This document shows, piece by piece, positions 36,524 to 46,474 of a stretch of DNA of 64,000 bases. Every line of letters begins with the position of its first letter. Position 1 is the stretch's first letter. The stretch is from an uncultured Prevotellaceae bacterium. Lineage in GTDB: Bacteria > Bacteroidota > Bacteroidia > Bacteroidales > Muribaculaceae. Below the pieces are notes generated by a model that saw only the letters and a program-made list of their open reading frames with translations, had not been told where the DNA came from and ran no database searches. The position numbers and the translations under genes are program-made. The DNA is taken from the NCBI GenBank assembly GCA_900320055.1, contig ONQS01000008.1:1-64000 (forward strand), read 5' to 3'.

Positions 36524-38254
36524 ATGAAGACATTCAATAAAATCGCATTCCTGACCCTAATGGCGGTGATGGCAGTGTCGTGTATTGATAAAACGCCCGA
36601 CTACAACAACTTCGCCTCCAAGGATGTTGACTTTACCTATAGGGTGGATGATGACCGCTACGGTCTGGACTTCTATGTGGTTTCGACCGTCGAGTTCACC
36701 AACACTTCGTCCAAGTCGGGCAATGTCACCTGGGATTTCGGCGATGGTACCACATCGACCGAAATGAACCCCTCGCACAAGTATGACAAGGCGGGTATCT
36801 ACCAAGTCACGCTCTCGGTCGAGGGGGTGGGGAGCCGCACCTATCCGCTGCTCATCTACGACATCGCTCCGGTGCTGAGTGTTGCCGAGCAGAGCGCAAC
36901 TCCTGTGGTGATCAACGATGTGGACGTGAAACTCGATATCGAATTGCCTAATCCCGAGAATCTGACCTGCAAGTATGTGTGGACCTTCCCCGAAGGCACT
37001 CACGACGCGCAGGGCAACCTGATTACGACCTTTGAGGGCTACAGTCATGCCGATGGCACAATCGACAACCCTGGCAAGTTGACCTTCAGCAACATCGGTT
37101 CGCAACGCATCACGTTGCAGACGTGGTTTGACATCAATGGCGAGAACAGGCGTCTGGAGGACAGTTACGTCAATGTGCAGGTCGGATCATCGGTTCCGGC
37201 ACCCACGCTCTACTACGCTACTCAGGGCGGTAACATCATGGCGGTGAAACTGGTGGACCTCTCGCAGTTGCCCGCAGGTACCAAAAATCTGCCCTTTGAT
37301 ATGGGTGTTAGTTCAGGCAATATGCCTACCACGCTGGTGTTTGCCACCGAGCGGACGGTGACAGACAGCGCCACGATCGAGCAGGACAACGTCTATATCC
37401 TGGACTGTGGCAAGCAGTACTACTACATCAATGATGAGGCGGGCAATCTGGGCGACGGCAAGATCACTGTCATGAGTGCCGATGGCTCGACCACCAACGT
37501 CATGATTACCAATGTCGGCGGACAAGCCTTTAACGACCCGTTCCAGGGCTGTACCGATGGCTCCTACCTCTATTATACTGACCGCAACACGGGTGTGCGG
37601 CGCATTCCGCTCAGTACCCGTGGCGAGACCGAGCAGACCAACTTCAACAGCACTGCCGGCTACTATGTGGTCAACAACCAGTTGAGTTATTATGGTCAGG
37701 GCATTGCCTATGGCGCGATCCACACCGGATTGTACTTGGACAAGACGGGCATGTTCTGGTGGGGCAAGAACTATTCGGGTAACGGTATCTACCGTTTCCG
37801 TTCAACCGATATCGGCAAGACCGGCACCGGTGTTCCTATCCCGCATCCCATCGTGCTCGAGACCACCCAGCCGCGTGCCTTCACGCTTGATGAGGATTTG
37901 GGCTACCTCTATGTGTGGATGACAAAGGGCACAACGCCTGGTGTGGGATTCACACAGTATGCCATCCCGGCCGAGAATGCCACGGTCACCTACGATAAGT
38001 ATATCAACTTCATCACCATGGAGGCCGATCCCATCAACACGACCGATGCCGAGGGCGTCTACACCACCCAGATGGCCGTGGATGAGCAGACCCACTATGT
38101 CTATTTCGGCTTCCGTGCCGCCACCACCGAGAAGACCTACACCACGGGCTTGTACTACTTCAATCCCGACGATGGCAAGGTCTATAACTTCAATGGCAAC
38201 AAGGACAAGATCTTGGGCGTGTGCATCAATCCGCGACTGACCAACTTGTTCTAA
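36524..38254 (+). CDS. PKD-domain surface lipoprotein with propeller-like C-terminal region
   Basis: The 576 residues start with a lipoprotein signal (KIAFLTLMAVMAVSC). A PKD domain spans about residues 40-110, with the classic VTWDFGDGTTSTEMNPSHKY then YQVTLSV. A second Ig-like domain follows to about 215. The remainder shows blade-like strands (LYYATQGGNIMAVKL, YLYYTDRNTGVRRIPLS, YGAIHTGLYLDKTGMFWWG, GYLYVWMTKGT, YVYFGFRAATTEKTY), suggesting a propeller. No catalytic motif seen. Likely a surface glycan- or protein-binding component of the Sus-like system. Confidence 0.85.
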   Translation: MKTFNKIAFLTLMAVMAVSCIDKTPDYNNFASKDVDFTYRVDDDRYGLDFYVVSTVEFTNTSSKSGNVTWDFGDGTTSTEMNPSHKYDKAGIYQVTLSVEGVGSRTYPLLIYDIAPVLSVAEQSATPVVINDVDVKLDIELPNPENLTCKYVWTFPEGTHDAQGNLITTFEGYSHADGTIDNPGKLTFSNIGSQRITLQTWFDINGENRRLEDSYVNVQVGSSVPAPTLYYATQGGNIMAVKLVDLSQLPAGTKNLPFDMGVSSGNMPTTLVFATERTVTDSATIEQDNVYILDCGKQYYYINDEAGNLGDGKITVMSADGSTTNVMITNVGGQAFNDPFQGCTDGSYLYYTDRNTGVRRIPLSTRGETEQTNFNSTAGYYVVNNQLSYYGQGIAYGAIHTGLYLDKTGMFWWGKNYSGNGIYRFRSTDIGKTGTGVPIPHPIVLETTQPRAFTLDEDLGYLYVWMTKGTTPGVGFTQYAIPAENATVTYDKYINFITMEADPINTTDAEGVYTTQMAVDEQTHYVYFGFRAATTEKTYTTGLYYFNPDDGKVYNFNGNKDKILGVCINPRLTNLF

Positions 38255-38301
38255 TCAGTTAATGTTTGTACGGAACAATCCGTTAATCCTGTGCACGTCC
38301 A

Positions 38302-40881
38302 ATGAAACGTACATTAACCCTGATAGCATTACTGGTGGCGATGGCCACCAGTTTTGTCATCGCAGCAGACGCCGGCGATCCGCCCAAGCGGGAGCAGCGT
38401 GGCATGTGGATCACCGCCTATCTCAACGATTGGCCCAGCGGCGCCATCACCGAGCGCAACACGCCCACGATGCAGAATGCCTGCCGCAAGATGCTCGACA
38501 CCTTGCGTGTCAATCACATCAACGCGGTTTATTACCATGTGCGGGCCATGTGTGACGCGATGTATAATTCGGCCTATGAGCCCTGGTCGAGTTACGTCTC
38601 GGGAACCCGTGGCGTGGCGCCGGCCTTCGATCCCTTTGCCTATCTCGTTCAGGAAGCGCATAAGCGGGGCATCGAGGTCTATGCTTGGGTCAATCCCTAC
38701 CGTTATGCCCATGGCGACAACATGTGGGGACAGAGTCCGCTCGACTACGTGCATACCCACCCCGAGTGGCTGCTGACCACCGCCTATGAGACGGTGCTCA
38801 ACCCTGGCATTCCCGAGGTGCGGCAGCGCGTGGTGGACGTCTGCAAGGATATTTTGGTTAAGTATGACGTTGACGGTCTTGTGTTTGACGACTATTTCTA
38901 TAATCAGGATAACCCGTCGTTTGCGCTCGATGCCGACCTGTATAACGCCTACAAGGCAAGTGGCGGTGCGATGAGCCAGGGCGACTGGCGACGCGAGAAT
39001 GTCAACCAGATGGTCAAGGACGTGGGCGACATGGTGCGGGCTACCAAGCCGTGGGTGCGTTTCGGCATCGGCCCTGCCGGTGTGGCCTGTAGCAGTCAGG
39101 CCGTGGCCGACCAGTATGGGGTGGAACCGAGCCCGGGCACCGACTGGCAGTATAACCAGATCTATAGTGACCCGATGGCATGGCTCACACGAGGCACCAT
39201 CGACTTTTTGGCACCTCAGGTCTATTGGCCCACCACAGGCACCTTTATCCCTGTGACCACGTGGTGGGGCAAAATGGCGGCGCGTTTCAATCGTCATGTC
39301 TTCATCAGCCAGTGGGTACCCGACGATGCCGCGTGGACCCTCGACGAGTATGTCAAGCAGGGGCGTGTCATGCGCGAGGCAATGGCTGCGGGTGGCAATC
39401 CGGGCATGGTCTATTTCCGCTATGGCACATGGCGAAGCAAGAGTGAGAAGATCGACGGCAAGGTGCGCCAGTTGCGCATCTGGCTGCGTGACAGCCTCTA
39501 CTCGACGGTGGCCTTGAATCCCGCCCCGGCATGGACTGATCCTGGCCAGACCTATACTACCGTCAGCAATCTCCGGTATAGCGATGGCGTGCTCTGCTGG
39601 GACAGTGTCCCCAATGTGCGCTATGTGGTCTATGCTATCCCCGATAGCGTGGATGATGCTGGCTTTAGGTGCCAAGCGCGATATATCGATGGCATTTCGT
39701 ATGGGGCATCCTATAGCCTGCCTGATGCCAAGCGCGAGGGTTACCACTATGCGGTATCGATTCTCGACCGATGGGAAAATGAGTACGCTCCGGTAATGCC
39801 TGGAGTCGTGCCCGTACAGGCACCAGAGCCGCAATTGGTCTTTCCTGCCGACGGCGACGAGGTGACCCTGCTCGCTGACTTGCGATGGTCGGGAGGGGAC
39901 GGCACTGTGCGCCACGTGGTGCAGGTCTATGCCGATAGCGATCTCGACTCGCTTGTCGCGCAAGTCGAGGCCGACTCCCTGAGCATGCCTCTGTCACGGA
40001 TTCCCGCCTTGACCGAAGGCACCTACTGGTGGCGTGTCGTGGCGCGTGGATTGGGACAGTGGGATTGTCCGAGCCAGGTGCGTCGGTTTGTGCTCAAGCA
40101 GATGCGGATCACCGCTCCTGGCAATGCTGCTGCCTCGGTATCATTAACTCCTGTCATCGAGTGGACTCCGGGTGGCAGTGACACTGATTATCTGCTGGAA
40201 CTCTCAACCAGCCCGATGCTCAACCAGCCCGACACTGTCCGTCTGACTGAGCCATGCTGGCAAGTGCCGCTTTACCGACTGGCAGGGGCCACTACCTACT
40301 ATGTCCGCGTGACGGCTACCGATGGCGGGGCAACAATGATGACGCCTGTCTCGTCCTTCACTACGGTCGAGGTGGTTCCTCCTGTGCCCGACTATATCGT
40401 GCCTGGGCAGAGCGACTCGGTGCTCTGCTCATGGGATATCGTGCGGTTTGTACCAGTCGAGGGGGCCGCTTCGCTGAGGGTCCAGATCAGTAACTCTGAG
40501 TCGTTTCCTGCACGCACATCCTACAACGGCACCATCGAGGCTCCTGTGTTTGAAACGCCCCGTCTGGGCGAGATCAAGGGCGCTGGCAAGTTGTCCGACG
40601 GCAAGACCTACTATGTGCGTGCTCGCTATGCTTACCGTACGCTGGCCGCTGGCGCTACTATGCAGTATACCGACTATTGCGACATCCGCTCGTTTGTCTA
40701 TCGCGAGGCTGTCGCGGGCGACGTAAACCAGGACGGCGAGGTCAATATAGCCGACGTCAATATGCTCATCGGCTACATTCTTTTGGGCACAGGGGGGGAT
40801 AATCCTGCTGTCGACGTCAATCAGGATAGCGAGGTCAACATTGCCGACGTCAATGCGGTAATCAGCATCATACTGAATTGA
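38302..40881 (+). CDS. GHL10 (DUF187/YngK-like) glycoside hydrolase-like protein with dockerin
   Basis: The 859 residues have a signal peptide (KRTLTLIALLVAMATSFVIA). A GHL10 barrel spans about residues 30-390: EQRGMWITAYLNDWPSG, VNHINAVYYHVRAMCDAMY, HKRGIEVYAWVNPYRYA, YDVDGLVFDDYFY with its acidic pair, IDFLAPQVYWP and NPGMVYFRYGTWR. GHL10 proteins are predicted sugar-cleaving enzymes related to GH13-type barrels, with little biochemistry. Three fibronectin/Ig-like modules follow. Residues 806-859 are a two-repeat dockerin (DVNQDGEVNIAD, DVNQDSEVNIAD), so it is an extracellular enzyme. It lies 47 bases after the PKD lipoprotein. Confidence 0.88.
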   Translation: MKRTLTLIALLVAMATSFVIAADAGDPPKREQRGMWITAYLNDWPSGAITERNTPTMQNACRKMLDTLRVNHINAVYYHVRAMCDAMYNSAYEPWSSYVSGTRGVAPAFDPFAYLVQEAHKRGIEVYAWVNPYRYAHGDNMWGQSPLDYVHTHPEWLLTTAYETVLNPGIPEVRQRVVDVCKDILVKYDVDGLVFDDYFYNQDNPSFALDADLYNAYKASGGAMSQGDWRRENVNQMVKDVGDMVRATKPWVRFGIGPAGVACSSQAVADQYGVEPSPGTDWQYNQIYSDPMAWLTRGTIDFLAPQVYWPTTGTFIPVTTWWGKMAARFNRHVFISQWVPDDAAWTLDEYVKQGRVMREAMAAGGNPGMVYFRYGTWRSKSEKIDGKVRQLRIWLRDSLYSTVALNPAPAWTDPGQTYTTVSNLRYSDGVLCWDSVPNVRYVVYAIPDSVDDAGFRCQARYIDGISYGASYSLPDAKREGYHYAVSILDRWENEYAPVMPGVVPVQAPEPQLVFPADGDEVTLLADLRWSGGDGTVRHVVQVYADSDLDSLVAQVEADSLSMPLSRIPALTEGTYWWRVVARGLGQWDCPSQVRRFVLKQMRITAPGNAAASVSLTPVIEWTPGGSDTDYLLELSTSPMLNQPDTVRLTEPCWQVPLYRLAGATTYYVRVTATDGGATMMTPVSSFTTVEVVPPVPDYIVPGQSDSVLCSWDIVRFVPVEGAASLRVQISNSESFPARTSYNGTIEAPVFETPRLGEIKGAGKLSDGKTYYVRARYAYRTLAAGATMQYTDYCDIRSFVYREAVAGDVNQDGEVNIADVNMLIGYILLGTGGDNPAVDVNQDSEVNIADVNAVISIILN

Positions 40882-41015
40882 TGGTCTCGCAAGAGGCTGG
40901 TAACCATAGTTGATAGGCGGTATGCGCTCATCCGGTTTCTAATGAAAAAGGCCGGGAGGGAATACCGCTTTCGGGAAAATGTTGGTTTTTTTTATCAATT
41001 ATTGTTGCCTTGGGT

Positions 41016-41046
41016 TTTGAACGTAACGAAAAATTTTGTTACTTTG
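41016..41046 (+). promoter_or_regulatory. Promoter of first propeller-dockerin gene
   Basis: TTTG (41016-41019), exactly 19 bases, TTACTTTG (41039-41046), 60 bases before the start. One base differs from TAnnTTTG. It implies the dockerin genes from 41.1 kb form a separate unit from susCD. Confidence 0.65.
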
Positions 41047-41105
41047 CTATGTTCAAGCACAATGTGATATAGAATAATATTTAACAACTTAATAAACAGT
41101 CGATT

Positions 41106-42497
41106 ATGAAGAAACTTCTACTCTCCCTTATCATGATGGCTACAGCCGCTGTCAGCGCGCTGGCTATAACCGATGGCGTGACCTATCAGCCGGTTAACGA
41201 CATCAAGATCGTTAACCTGTGGATTCAGGACCGCGCCCACACACAGAACGAGTGGGGCGTAAAGCCCTACTGCAACACCTATGCCCGTACGGCGGTGATG
41301 CACGATGGCTACATTTACATCTCGCGGACCAATGCCAACACCGTCATCCAAGGCAACGACACGCTGCTCCAGAGTGTCGTTTACAAATTGGATGCCGCAA
41401 CCGGCAACTTGGTGAAGGAATTGCCTCTGACGCTCAATGGTGCTATCTATGGCACATCGACGCTTAATGCCAACACGGTGGGTGTCGATAACTTTGGACA
41501 CTTGTTTATCGCTCCTTATACCAGCGAATTGGCAACCGAGTCTCCCATCTATCTGCTGGATGGCGAGACGGGCGAACTGACCCTGGTGGCAAGCCTCGAA
41601 AAGGGCGACGTGCTCTCGCGCTGCGACTATATGGACGTGATGGGCGACCTCACGCGTGAGCAGGCCGAGTGTAACATCATGACGGTGGGCACGAGCACCG
41701 AGGTCATCTACCGCTGGCATGCCGATCAGGGCGGTGACTTCGAGGGCGGTTTTGACGGCGATCCTTATCTGGCCATCCTCGATTTCTATCCCGAGACCGT
41801 TACCCAGTGGGGATATGGACCCGTTGTGAAGATGATCCTTGGCGAGGACGAGGAGAATCGCTACAGTGGCGAGTTGTTCTATGTCGACGGCTTCACGACA
41901 TCGCCCATCCTCTATGATGTGACGGGCACGATGGTCGACAACTTCGAGAACACCGATCCCGACTTGCTGCCGATGGACGTGGGCGCCAATGGCGTGTGCG
42001 AGTTTACCCTCGACGGACGCAACTTCATCGTTTATGTAGCGGCTCAGTATACCGGCGTTGACGAGGCCACGATGATCAACAAGGCTTGCCAGAGTTACAT
42101 CTGCGAACTGGGCGAGGGCATGACCCTGGGGGGCATGCAGCGCTACTGGATGGTGCCCGACGAGTTGGGCGCCATGAGTGACGGTGGCACACGCGTCCAG
42201 AGCATGAATGTGGAGTATGGTGTCGATAGCGAGGGCAACGAGGAAATCACCCTCTTCATCTTCAAGTGCTACAATGGCATGGCCGTCTACAAAATCGGCA
42301 AGAACGTGAAGCCTGCCGACGAGCCTGATGTGAAGGGTGACGTCAATGGCGACGGCGAGGTCAACATCGCCGATGTGAATGCCCTTATCGACATGATCCT
42401 GAAGGGTAACAACACGCCCTCGGGCGACGTCAACGGCGACGGTGAAGTCAATATCGCTGATGTTAACGCTGTCATCGATATCATCCTGAAATCCTGA
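41106..42497 (+). CDS. Secreted propeller-like protein with dockerin (paralogue A)
   Basis: The 463 residues have a signal peptide (KKLLLSLIMMATAAVSALA). The domain has blade-like repeats (YIYISRTNANTVIQGNDTLL, VVYKLDAATGNLVKELPL, LFIAPYTSELATESPIYLLD) and a distinctive core GDLTREQAECNIMTVG then WHADQGGDFEGGFDGDPYL, nearly repeated in the next gene. No catalytic signature recognised. Residues 411-463 form the dockerin: two copies of DVNGDGEVNIADVNA differing only in the following helix. Its own promoter lies upstream. Confidence 0.87.
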   Translation: MKKLLLSLIMMATAAVSALAITDGVTYQPVNDIKIVNLWIQDRAHTQNEWGVKPYCNTYARTAVMHDGYIYISRTNANTVIQGNDTLLQSVVYKLDAATGNLVKELPLTLNGAIYGTSTLNANTVGVDNFGHLFIAPYTSELATESPIYLLDGETGELTLVASLEKGDVLSRCDYMDVMGDLTREQAECNIMTVGTSTEVIYRWHADQGGDFEGGFDGDPYLAILDFYPETVTQWGYGPVVKMILGEDEENRYSGELFYVDGFTTSPILYDVTGTMVDNFENTDPDLLPMDVGANGVCEFTLDGRNFIVYVAAQYTGVDEATMINKACQSYICELGEGMTLGGMQRYWMVPDELGAMSDGGTRVQSMNVEYGVDSEGNEEITLFIFKCYNGMAVYKIGKNVKPADEPDVKGDVNGDGEVNIADVNALIDMILKGNNTPSGDVNGDGEVNIADVNAVIDIILKS

Positions 42498-42503
42498 TGC
42501 CTT

Positions 42504-42594
42504 ATCCCTATTAGAGGGATCAATAACCGAAATCACGGCCGCGGATTGCTCGGAGTGTGTAAAATGATTGTCACATCCGCGCTAGTCCGCGGCC
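42504..42594. terminator. Inverted repeats between the two propeller genes
   Basis: ATCCCT/AGGGAT (42504-42520) and a perfect GC-rich 9-bp pair, GGCCGCGGA (42537-42545) with TCCGCGGCC (42586-42594). Neither is followed by a T run, so attenuation or termination is only possible. Confidence 0.4.
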
Positions 42595-42650
42595 TGTCGA
42601 TGAGTAGTCAACCATCAACCTAACAAATAATTCAAAGAAAGGAATCCGAT

Positions 42651-44036
42651 ATGAAACGATCAGTACTTCTAGTTTTGGCCTGGATGGCCTCGATTCTTCC
42701 TGTCATGGCAGGAACCGACGGTCAGACTTATCCCGAGGTGAATGGCCTCAAGATTGTCAACCAGTGGATATTTGACAGGGTGCATAGCGGCACGGCCTAT
42801 ACCAGCGACGCGATTTGCAACCAGCGGGCACGAACGGCCACTATGGACCAGGGTGTCATCTATGTGGCACGCAGCGAGGAGCGGGCTGTCATTATCGGTA
42901 ATGACACGATCTCGCAATCGGTCATCCATCGCTTTTCGGCAGTCGACGGCTCGCCGCTCGAGGATTTGCCGCTGTATCTGGATGGACAGCCCTACGGGCG
43001 CTTCCTGGGTGTAGCCAGCATCGGCAAGGACAGTTTCCACCACATTTGGGTGGCCCCGATGACCAGCACCGTGCAGCAGTATGTGCCGGTCTACATGGTG
43101 GATACGCAGACGGGCGAACTGACTCTGGTGGTGGAGATGGACAAGGGTGACGCGCCCCAGCGCACCGACTATCTCGATGTGATGGGCGACCTCACGCTCG
43201 AGCAGGCCGAGTGCAACATCATGACTGTGGCTGGTTCAACGGCCGATCCGGGCTTCCCCACGCTATATCGCATGCATGCCGATCAGGGGGGTGACTGGGA
43301 AGGCGGATTTGATGGTGACCCCTACATGGACATCATCAACTTCTATCCCGAGACCAAGACGGGCTTTTCGCTCGCTCCTGTGATCAAAATGATTGAGGGC
43401 CCCGACGAGGATAGCCGCTACAGCGGTGAGATGTTCTACATCGACTGCTTTGACACCGCTCCTGTGATCTACGACTTCTCGGGATCGGTCATCGACTCGT
43501 TTGAGGAGGTGGATCCTGAGTTGTGGCCCCAGTCCACGCCCAATGGCTGCATCGAGTTCCACATCGATGGCAGAGACTTCCTGGTCTATGTCAATGCCGA
43601 TATGAATGGTGGTGGACACGGTTGTCAGGCCAACATCTGTGAACTCGGCGAGGGGCAGGCTCTGGCTGGAATGACCAAGTACTGGAAGATTCCGGCCGAC
43701 AGTCTGGGCAAGGTTAATGACAGCGGATTGCGTGTTCATTGTTTTGCTGTGGAGTATGGTGTCGATAGCGAGGGATACGAGGAGGTGACGCTGTTCACCT
43801 TCAAGGCCTATAACGGTATGGCCGTCTATAAGATTGGCCGCAATGTGGATGCAGGACAGACGACGGCTACGGTCGGTGATGTGAATGGCGACGGTGAGGT
43901 CAATATCGCCGACGTGAATGCGCTCATCGATATGATTCTGAGAGGAATCAACGAGCCTTCGGGCGACGTTAATGATGATGGTGAGGTCAATATCGCTGAT
44001 GTCAGTGCCGTCATCGACATCATTCTTAAGTCATGA
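42651..44036 (+). CDS. Secreted propeller-like protein with dockerin (paralogue B)
   Basis: Tandem paralogue of the preceding gene: 461 residues, same layout and shared landmarks (TDGQTYPEVNGLKIVNQWIF, VMGDLTLEQAECNIMTVAG, HADQGGDWEGGFDGDPYMD, VEYGVDSEGYEEVTLFTFKA). Signal peptide KRSVLLVLAWMASILPVMAG. The dockerin is at 409-461 (DVNGDGEVNIAD and DVNDDGEVNIAD). Its TGA stop overlaps the ATG of the NAGPA-domain gene (ATGA, 44033-44036), so the two are coupled. Function unknown; both paralogues probably bind or display rather than catalyse. Confidence 0.87.
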   Translation: MKRSVLLVLAWMASILPVMAGTDGQTYPEVNGLKIVNQWIFDRVHSGTAYTSDAICNQRARTATMDQGVIYVARSEERAVIIGNDTISQSVIHRFSAVDGSPLEDLPLYLDGQPYGRFLGVASIGKDSFHHIWVAPMTSTVQQYVPVYMVDTQTGELTLVVEMDKGDAPQRTDYLDVMGDLTLEQAECNIMTVAGSTADPGFPTLYRMHADQGGDWEGGFDGDPYMDIINFYPETKTGFSLAPVIKMIEGPDEDSRYSGEMFYIDCFDTAPVIYDFSGSVIDSFEEVDPELWPQSTPNGCIEFHIDGRDFLVYVNADMNGGGHGCQANICELGEGQALAGMTKYWKIPADSLGKVNDSGLRVHCFAVEYGVDSEGYEEVTLFTFKAYNGMAVYKIGRNVDAGQTTATVGDVNGDGEVNIADVNALIDMILRGINEPSGDVNDDGEVNIADVSAVIDIILKS

Positions 44037-46411
44037 GCCGGTCAGTGTTTACAGCGCTGATCGCGGCGCTGCTTTTGGTCCCTGTCACGGCTTCGGCTCG
44101 TGACCAGTGGACGATAGGGGATAGGGCCTATGATGTGGATACCCTCATCTTTCCGCATCTGGCAGGACCAGGCGTGATGGCGGCCAAATATGATATTCCT
44201 GCCTTGCCGCTCAAGGTCAGTGTCGTGGAAATGGACCTGACCAATCCCTATATCATGATGGAGACCTGCTTGGGTGCCGATAAATCGGTAGGCAGTGAGA
44301 CACCGGTCAACATGGCTGCGCGTAACAACCGTCCTGGCCATGAGGTGGTGGGGGCCGTCAATGGTGACTTCTTTATGACCTCGCCGACCAACGAGGTGGG
44401 CCTGCCAGTGAGTGGACAGGTGCGTAACGACGAACTGGTGCTGAGCAGCCATAACAGGGCCTGTCTGGTGCTGGATACCGACAACAGGCCCTATATCGAC
44501 CGCTTGACGTTTACGGGACAGGTGACCTGCGGCGAGACGTCGTTTCCGCTCAATCTGGTCAACCGCATGCGTTATGCTTACGAGAACATCGCTGCCAACC
44601 AATCCATCCTGTTCACACGCAGTTATGGCCCCACGACCTATGATGCTTCATCGACGGGAACGATGGTGCTGATCAAGCCTGCAGAAGACCCCTTCCGCTG
44701 GCTGGCCAATGGCATGGAACAGTGCATCGTCGAGGATATTTTTGAGGCCAAGGGCTCGACCGTGATTCCCGATGGCAAGGCCATCCTGTGGCTCAAGGGC
44801 ACTTATGCCAATTATGCCTCTTCGCTGACTGTTGGCGATGCCATGAGCATCTCGTTCCGCCTCACACTCAACAGCGAGCCTGGCGATGTCAATATCCATC
44901 AACTGATAGGCGGCAGCAACCACATCATCATGCAGAACGGCCAGTTCATGGAGGATTGGGCCGAGCGTCATCCCCGCACGGCTATCGGCTTCAATGCCGA
45001 TAGCACACGGCTCTACTTTGTCGTTGTCGATGGGCGCCATCTCACCTCTACGGGTGTGACACTCAAGGAGATGAAGGGTATCTTTGACGCCTTGGGCGCT
45101 GTTAATGCCGTCAATCTGGATGGTGGCGGTTCGTCATGCATCCTGGTCAATGATGAGGTGATGAATCATCCCAGCGATGGCCCTGTCAGAGCCGTGGGTA
45201 ACGGTTGCCTGTTTGTATCGACCGCACCGCCCGACGACGAGATAGGCCTGATCAGTTTCGAGCCGCGCTGCTACAATCTGTCAATTTCGGCAACCACGTC
45301 GTTTGGCGTGTGGGGATATAACCAGTATGGGGTGTTGAAGACGCGAGACCTGCAGGGCTGCACCTTCACCTGCGATCCGCAGGTGGGCTCCTTCGACGAG
45401 CAGGGCGTCTTCCATGCCGTGTCCACGCCAGCCTCAGGCAACCTCTATGTGACTTACAAGGGCATCACCGCAAGCCAGCGGGTCACCATCATGGAGGCGC
45501 AGTGGCAACTCGTGAGCGACAGTGTGGTCATCGATCAGTTTCACCCCTATGCCATCAACATCTGCGGTGTGAGTGGCTATGGCTTGGACAAGGTGGACCC
45601 TTCGGTTGTGGCGTGGACTTCGGCCGATGAGCAAGTCTGCGCCGTTGATAATCTGGGCATCATCACTGCCGTGACCGATGGCCAGACCTACGTGGGCTCT
45701 AGCCATCCCTTGCTGGCCGACTCGTTGCTGGTCAGCGTCGAGAACCCCAAGGGGCGCGTCACCACGATCGAGAATGGCCCCATCGATCCCGCATCGTGGG
45801 ACATCGCGCAGAGTGGTGGCAAGGATAGGGTGGTAACCGCTTTGGACAACGGCTTGAAGATTGACTTCCTGGGCGCATCGTCGCGCAACCCCTATATCAA
45901 GATATCCAAGGCGTTGCAACTATGGGGATTGCCCGATACCCTGCGCCTGCGCATAGAGCCTGGCGAGATTCAACTCAAAACGGTGAAAGCACTGCTGCAG
46001 AACGCTTATGGCGAGCGAGTCACGGTCGAGTATCCCGCCACGGTGGGCTTGGATGGCAAATGCGTGATCGACATGCCGGTGACCGGCATTTGCGATGCGG
46101 CCGACTTGGGCAACTTCCCCCTGCATCTGGTCTATTATTACATCACTTACAACCCGGTAACTACTGGCCAGCCTTACTGCCTCAAGATTCCTGGCATGGA
46201 ACTCGTCTATGATGCGATGCCGCCCGATGAGCATCCTGTCACTGGCGATGTCAATCACGATGGTGAGGTCAATATCGCTGATGTTAACGCTCTTATCGAT
46301 ATGATCCTGATGAGTGGCCTAAGTCCCGACGGGGACGTCAACGGAGACGGGGAGGTCAATATTGCTGATGTCAATGCGGTCATCGATCTCATCCTTAGGG
46401 GTGATGTCTGA
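44033..46411 (+). CDS. Phosphodiester glycosidase (NAGPA domain) with Ig-like domain and dockerin
   Basis: The NAGPA family includes the mammalian uncovering enzyme, which removes GlcNAc from GlcNAc-1-phosphate diesters; bacterial members act on phosphodiester-linked sugars. Signal peptide SVFTALIAALLLVPVTASA. Family motifs in 792 residues: AVNGDFF (108-114), RHPRTAIGF (312-320), VVDGRH and NLDGGGSSCI (361-370). An Ig-like region spans about 405-495, further beta domains to about 725, and the dockerin 738-792 (DVNHDGEVNIAD, DVNGDGEVNIAD). Its start overlaps the propeller gene stop. The pairing with GHL10 and propeller-dockerin proteins suggests a joint extracellular task. Confidence 0.9.
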   Translation: MSRSVFTALIAALLLVPVTASARDQWTIGDRAYDVDTLIFPHLAGPGVMAAKYDIPALPLKVSVVEMDLTNPYIMMETCLGADKSVGSETPVNMAARNNRPGHEVVGAVNGDFFMTSPTNEVGLPVSGQVRNDELVLSSHNRACLVLDTDNRPYIDRLTFTGQVTCGETSFPLNLVNRMRYAYENIAANQSILFTRSYGPTTYDASSTGTMVLIKPAEDPFRWLANGMEQCIVEDIFEAKGSTVIPDGKAILWLKGTYANYASSLTVGDAMSISFRLTLNSEPGDVNIHQLIGGSNHIIMQNGQFMEDWAERHPRTAIGFNADSTRLYFVVVDGRHLTSTGVTLKEMKGIFDALGAVNAVNLDGGGSSCILVNDEVMNHPSDGPVRAVGNGCLFVSTAPPDDEIGLISFEPRCYNLSISATTSFGVWGYNQYGVLKTRDLQGCTFTCDPQVGSFDEQGVFHAVSTPASGNLYVTYKGITASQRVTIMEAQWQLVSDSVVIDQFHPYAINICGVSGYGLDKVDPSVVAWTSADEQVCAVDNLGIITAVTDGQTYVGSSHPLLADSLLVSVENPKGRVTTIENGPIDPASWDIAQSGGKDRVVTALDNGLKIDFLGASSRNPYIKISKALQLWGLPDTLRLRIEPGEIQLKTVKALLQNAYGERVTVEYPATVGLDGKCVIDMPVTGICDAADLGNFPLHLVYYYITYNPVTTGQPYCLKIPGMELVYDAMPPDEHPVTGDVNHDGEVNIADVNALIDMILMSGLSPDGDVNGDGEVNIADVNAVIDLILRGDV

Positions 46412-46474
46412 CACTGGCGGGTTGGTAACATTTTTTTAAGGTGCCTGATTGTGAATAATACGCGTATTGCAGTT

